From NCBI GenBank assembly GCA_012719195.1, contig JAAYAV010000171.1:1-16445 (forward strand): DNA of 16,445 bases, read 5' to 3'. This document shows, one piece after another, positions 14,753-16,445 of this stretch (position 1 is the first letter of the stretch; every line of letters starts with the position of its first letter). The notes below the pieces were generated by a model. It had not been told where the DNA came from, made no database searches, and saw only the letters and a program-made list of their open reading frames with translations. The translations under genes and the position numbers were made by a program. This DNA comes from Anaerolineae bacterium. Its GTDB lineage: Bacteria; Chloroflexota; Anaerolineae; DRVO01.

Positions 14753-16445
14753 TCATCGGATGATCCGGGGAACCCGGGCCAAGATGGCCGCCACCACCTC
14801 GTACACGATGGTCCCCAGGTTGGCGGCGACCTCATCCACGGATATGGTAGCGTCGCCCTGGCGGCCGATCAACACCGCCTCATCGCCCGCGGCCACATCC
14901 GGCACCCCAGTGACGTCCGCCATCGTCTGGTCCATGCAGATGTTGCCCAGGATGGGACAGCGCTTGCCTCCAATCAACACCTGGCCCCAATTCCGCGGCG
15001 ACCGCCGGAAGCCATCGCCGTACCCGACCGGCAGAACCGCCACCTTGGTCGGCTCGGCGGTCTCGAAAGCGCGGCCGTAGCCCACCCGATTCCCGGGCCC
15101 GACCCACTTCACTTGCGCCACCGTCGTCTTGAATGAGAGAGCGGGCCGGAACCCCGCCGGCAAAGATGCCTCGGGCGACGGGCTGAGACCATAGAGCCCT
15201 ATAGCCGTGCGCACCATGTCCAACCGTGCCTCTGGCAGGCGCATGGACGCCGCGGTGTTGGCGGCATGGGCTACCGGCGGCCGCAGGCCGGCCTGCTCCA
15301 GCCCCATCAGCAGGTCGCGGAAGCGAGAAAGCTGCATGTGGGCATGGGACAGGTCGCCGGCGTCGGCACTGCCGAAGTGGGTGAAGACACCTCGCACCTC
15401 AAGCCCCGGTAGGTCGCGCAGTCGCTCCAGAAAGCCGGGCACCTCCTCGGGGCTGAGCCCCAGCCGGGAGAGGCCTGTGTCGACCTTCACGTGCACCACC
15501 GCGGTCGTGCCCAGGTCGCGAGCGGCGCGGAAGAGCGCTTTCGCCATGTCCCAGTCGTAGAGAGCACAGGATACGCCCTCCGCCACCGCCTCGCGCGCCT
15601 GCCAGGGCGGGGTGTAGCCCAGAATCAGGATCTCCTCCGTCACCCCGGCCCGGCGCAGCGTGCGCGCTTCACTAAGGCAGGCGACAGCGATGGCATCGGC
15701 GCCGTTCTCCAGCACCACGCGCGCCATTCGCTCCGCTCCGTGCCCGTAGGCGTCCGCCTTCAGCACCGCCATCAGCGGCACTCCGCACGTCTCGCGGATG
15801 ATGCGGGTGTTGTGCGCCAGCGCCTCGACGTCCACCTCAATCCACGTGGGCCGGTCGGGGCGCCTCTCGACAGGATGCCCGTCGTCTGACGGCGGACTTG
15901 CGGTCGCGCCGGGGCCCTCGCCCAGCCGCTGCAGCACGCCGTCCAGACCGAGGTCGGCGCCGCCGCAGAACAACACGCGATCACCCGGCCTCAGGATCTT
16001 CGCCAAGGAACGCTCCAGGTGTTCGGCCGAGTAGCTGTCGTGGGCGTCATGTCCCGCCTCCCGCAGAGCACGCGCCACCGCTGAACCACCCTCACCCAGC
16101 CCCCAGAAGCCGTCGGCGTGGGCTCGCACTGCCTCAGCGAAGAGGCTTAGGCCCTCTGGCCCCCACGCCTCCGCGCCGGCAAGAACAACGTACCGGCCCC
16201 CGGCAGGCGCGCCCCTCAGCGCCGCCTCCACGTCGGCCGCCGCGTCGGCGACCCGGCCCACCTCGGTGTCATCTACGAGCTTCACGCCAGAGCGACCAGC
16301 GAGGGGCCGCATGTAGCCGTCGACCGGCTCATACCGGCCCAGTGCTGCTACCGCGTCCTCAAGGTCGAGACCACAGTGCAGACCGAGCGCCACCGCCGCC
16401 GCTGCGTCGCCCGCGAACCGCTCCGAGTGTAGCGCCACGCTGCCC
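14753..16445 (-). CDS. Mur ligase-like / alanine racemase fusion (5' end cut by window)
   Basis: The frame is open through the right edge, so the N-terminus is missing. Numbering from the GTG at 16438, residues 1-175 resemble the end of the central and the C-terminal domain of MurF-type ligases (HSERFAGDAAAAVALG, VKLVDDTEVG, YVVLAGAEAWGPEG, GDRVLFCGG). A Pro/Gly/Ser linker follows (about 176-195). Residues 198-561 are a complete PLP alanine racemase: IEVDVEALAHN, catalytic K227 in VLKADAYGHG, HVKVDTGLSRLG (316-327), Y454 in VGYGR and GNICMDQTMADVT (498-510). Alanine racemase makes D-Ala, which MurF joins as D-Ala-D-Ala to UDP-MurNAc-tripeptide; MurF-Alr fusions are known. In the ligase part the usual DDxYNAxP motif reads VDDTEVGRV, so ligase activity is doubtful. 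Its stop overlaps or nearly touches the start of the next gene. Confidence 0.5.
   Translation of the reverse strand, partial: GSVALHSERFAGDAAAAVALGLHCGLDLEDAVAALGRYEPVDGYMRPLAGRSGVKLVDDTEVGRVADAAADVEAALRGAPAGGRYVVLAGAEAWGPEGLSLFAEAVRAHADGFWGLGEGGSAVARALREAGHDAHDSYSAEHLERSLAKILRPGDRVLFCGGADLGLDGVLQRLGEGPGATASPPSDDGHPVERRPDRPTWIEVDVEALAHNTRIIRETCGVPLMAVLKADAYGHGAERMARVVLENGADAIAVACLSEARTLRRAGVTEEILILGYTPPWQAREAVAEGVSCALYDWDMAKALFRAARDLGTTAVVHVKVDTGLSRLGLSPEEVPGFLERLRDLPGLEVRGVFTHFGSADAGDLSHAHMQLSRFRDLLMGLEQAGLRPPVAHAANTAASMRLPEARLDMVRTAIGLYGLSPSPEASLPAGFRPALSFKTTVAQVKWVGPGNRVGYGRAFETAEPTKVAVLPVGYGDGFRRSPRNWGQVLIGGKRCPILGNICMDQTMADVTGVPDVAAGDEAVLIGRQGDATISVDEVAANLGTIVYEVVAAILARVPRIIR

Noticed and set aside
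13716..15080. A 454-codon open frame on the plus strand opposite the second URO-D-like gene and the racemase
   Set aside because: It is antisense to two genes with clear family motifs, has low-complexity His/Arg/Pro-rich translation, and resembles no family. Long antisense frames are common at this G+C content.
1..16445. Defence system, prophage, insertion sequence or CRISPR array
   Set aside because: No nuclease, transposase, phage structural gene, terminal inverted repeat or regularly spaced repeat was seen. Nearly all sequence is assigned to housekeeping or metabolic genes.

Overview
The window is G+C-rich (about two thirds by eye), densely packed bacterial chromosome with almost no non-coding DNA. 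Family content suggests Chloroflexota (an Anaerolineae-like lineage). The pointers are YfhO-like and ArnT-like membrane proteins, a PdtaS/PdtaR-type pair, a Mur-ligase/alanine-racemase fusion, URO-D-like methyltransferase paralogs, a SpoIID protein with wing-like C-terminal repeats, and a TIM-barrel isomerase beside a Gfo/Idh/MocA dehydrogenase. The assignment is inferred from gene families; there is no rRNA or marker gene to confirm it. No tRNA, rRNA, insertion sequence, CRISPR array or prophage gene was seen.

Region A (1-5872, minus strand) reads as one five-gene unit. A good sigma-70-type promoter (5844-5872) precedes a PdtaS-like sensor histidine kinase, then an ANTAR response regulator that starts at TTG inside the kinase gene. 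After a compact hairpin at the regulator stop codon come a DPM1-like GT2 glycosyltransferase, a GT-C (PMT_2/ArnT-like) glycosyltransferase and a YfhO-like multi-pass protein cut by the left edge. The last three plausibly make a polyprenyl-phosphate sugar and transfer it outside the membrane. Their position suggests that the two-component, RNA-binding regulator travels with, and may control, envelope glycosylation.

Region B (5928-9214, plus strand) is a three-gene catabolic-looking unit: an MFS permease, a xylose-isomerase-like TIM barrel and a Gfo/Idh/MocA dehydrogenase. The last two overlap by 4 bases. It probably imports and interconverts a sugar or polyol whose identity the sequence does not give. 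A convergent nucleoside hydrolase gene (9204-10112, minus) overlaps its 3' end by 11 bases.

Region C (10165-10888, plus strand) holds a single gene with its own recognisable promoter. It encodes a tandem PRC-barrel protein with a very acidic tail.

Region D (10920-16445, minus strand) is a tight five-gene run whose promoter lies beyond the right edge. In transcription order: a Mur-ligase-like/alanine-racemase fusion (5' end missing), a URO-D-like protein with an intact His-Ser-Cys-Gly motif, a SpoIID/LytB protein with no visible export signal, a second URO-D-like protein lacking the zinc-ligand cysteine, and a flavin-reductase-like protein. The mix of peptidoglycan and methyl-transfer-type functions is the least explained part of the window.

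Intergenic DNA is short everywhere. The only stretches over 100 bases are the divergent regions 5816-5927 and 10113-10222, each holding a promoter described below.

[Form note: the original answer gave no feature confidence values; the uniform 0.5 is a placeholder required by the schema, not an estimate.]
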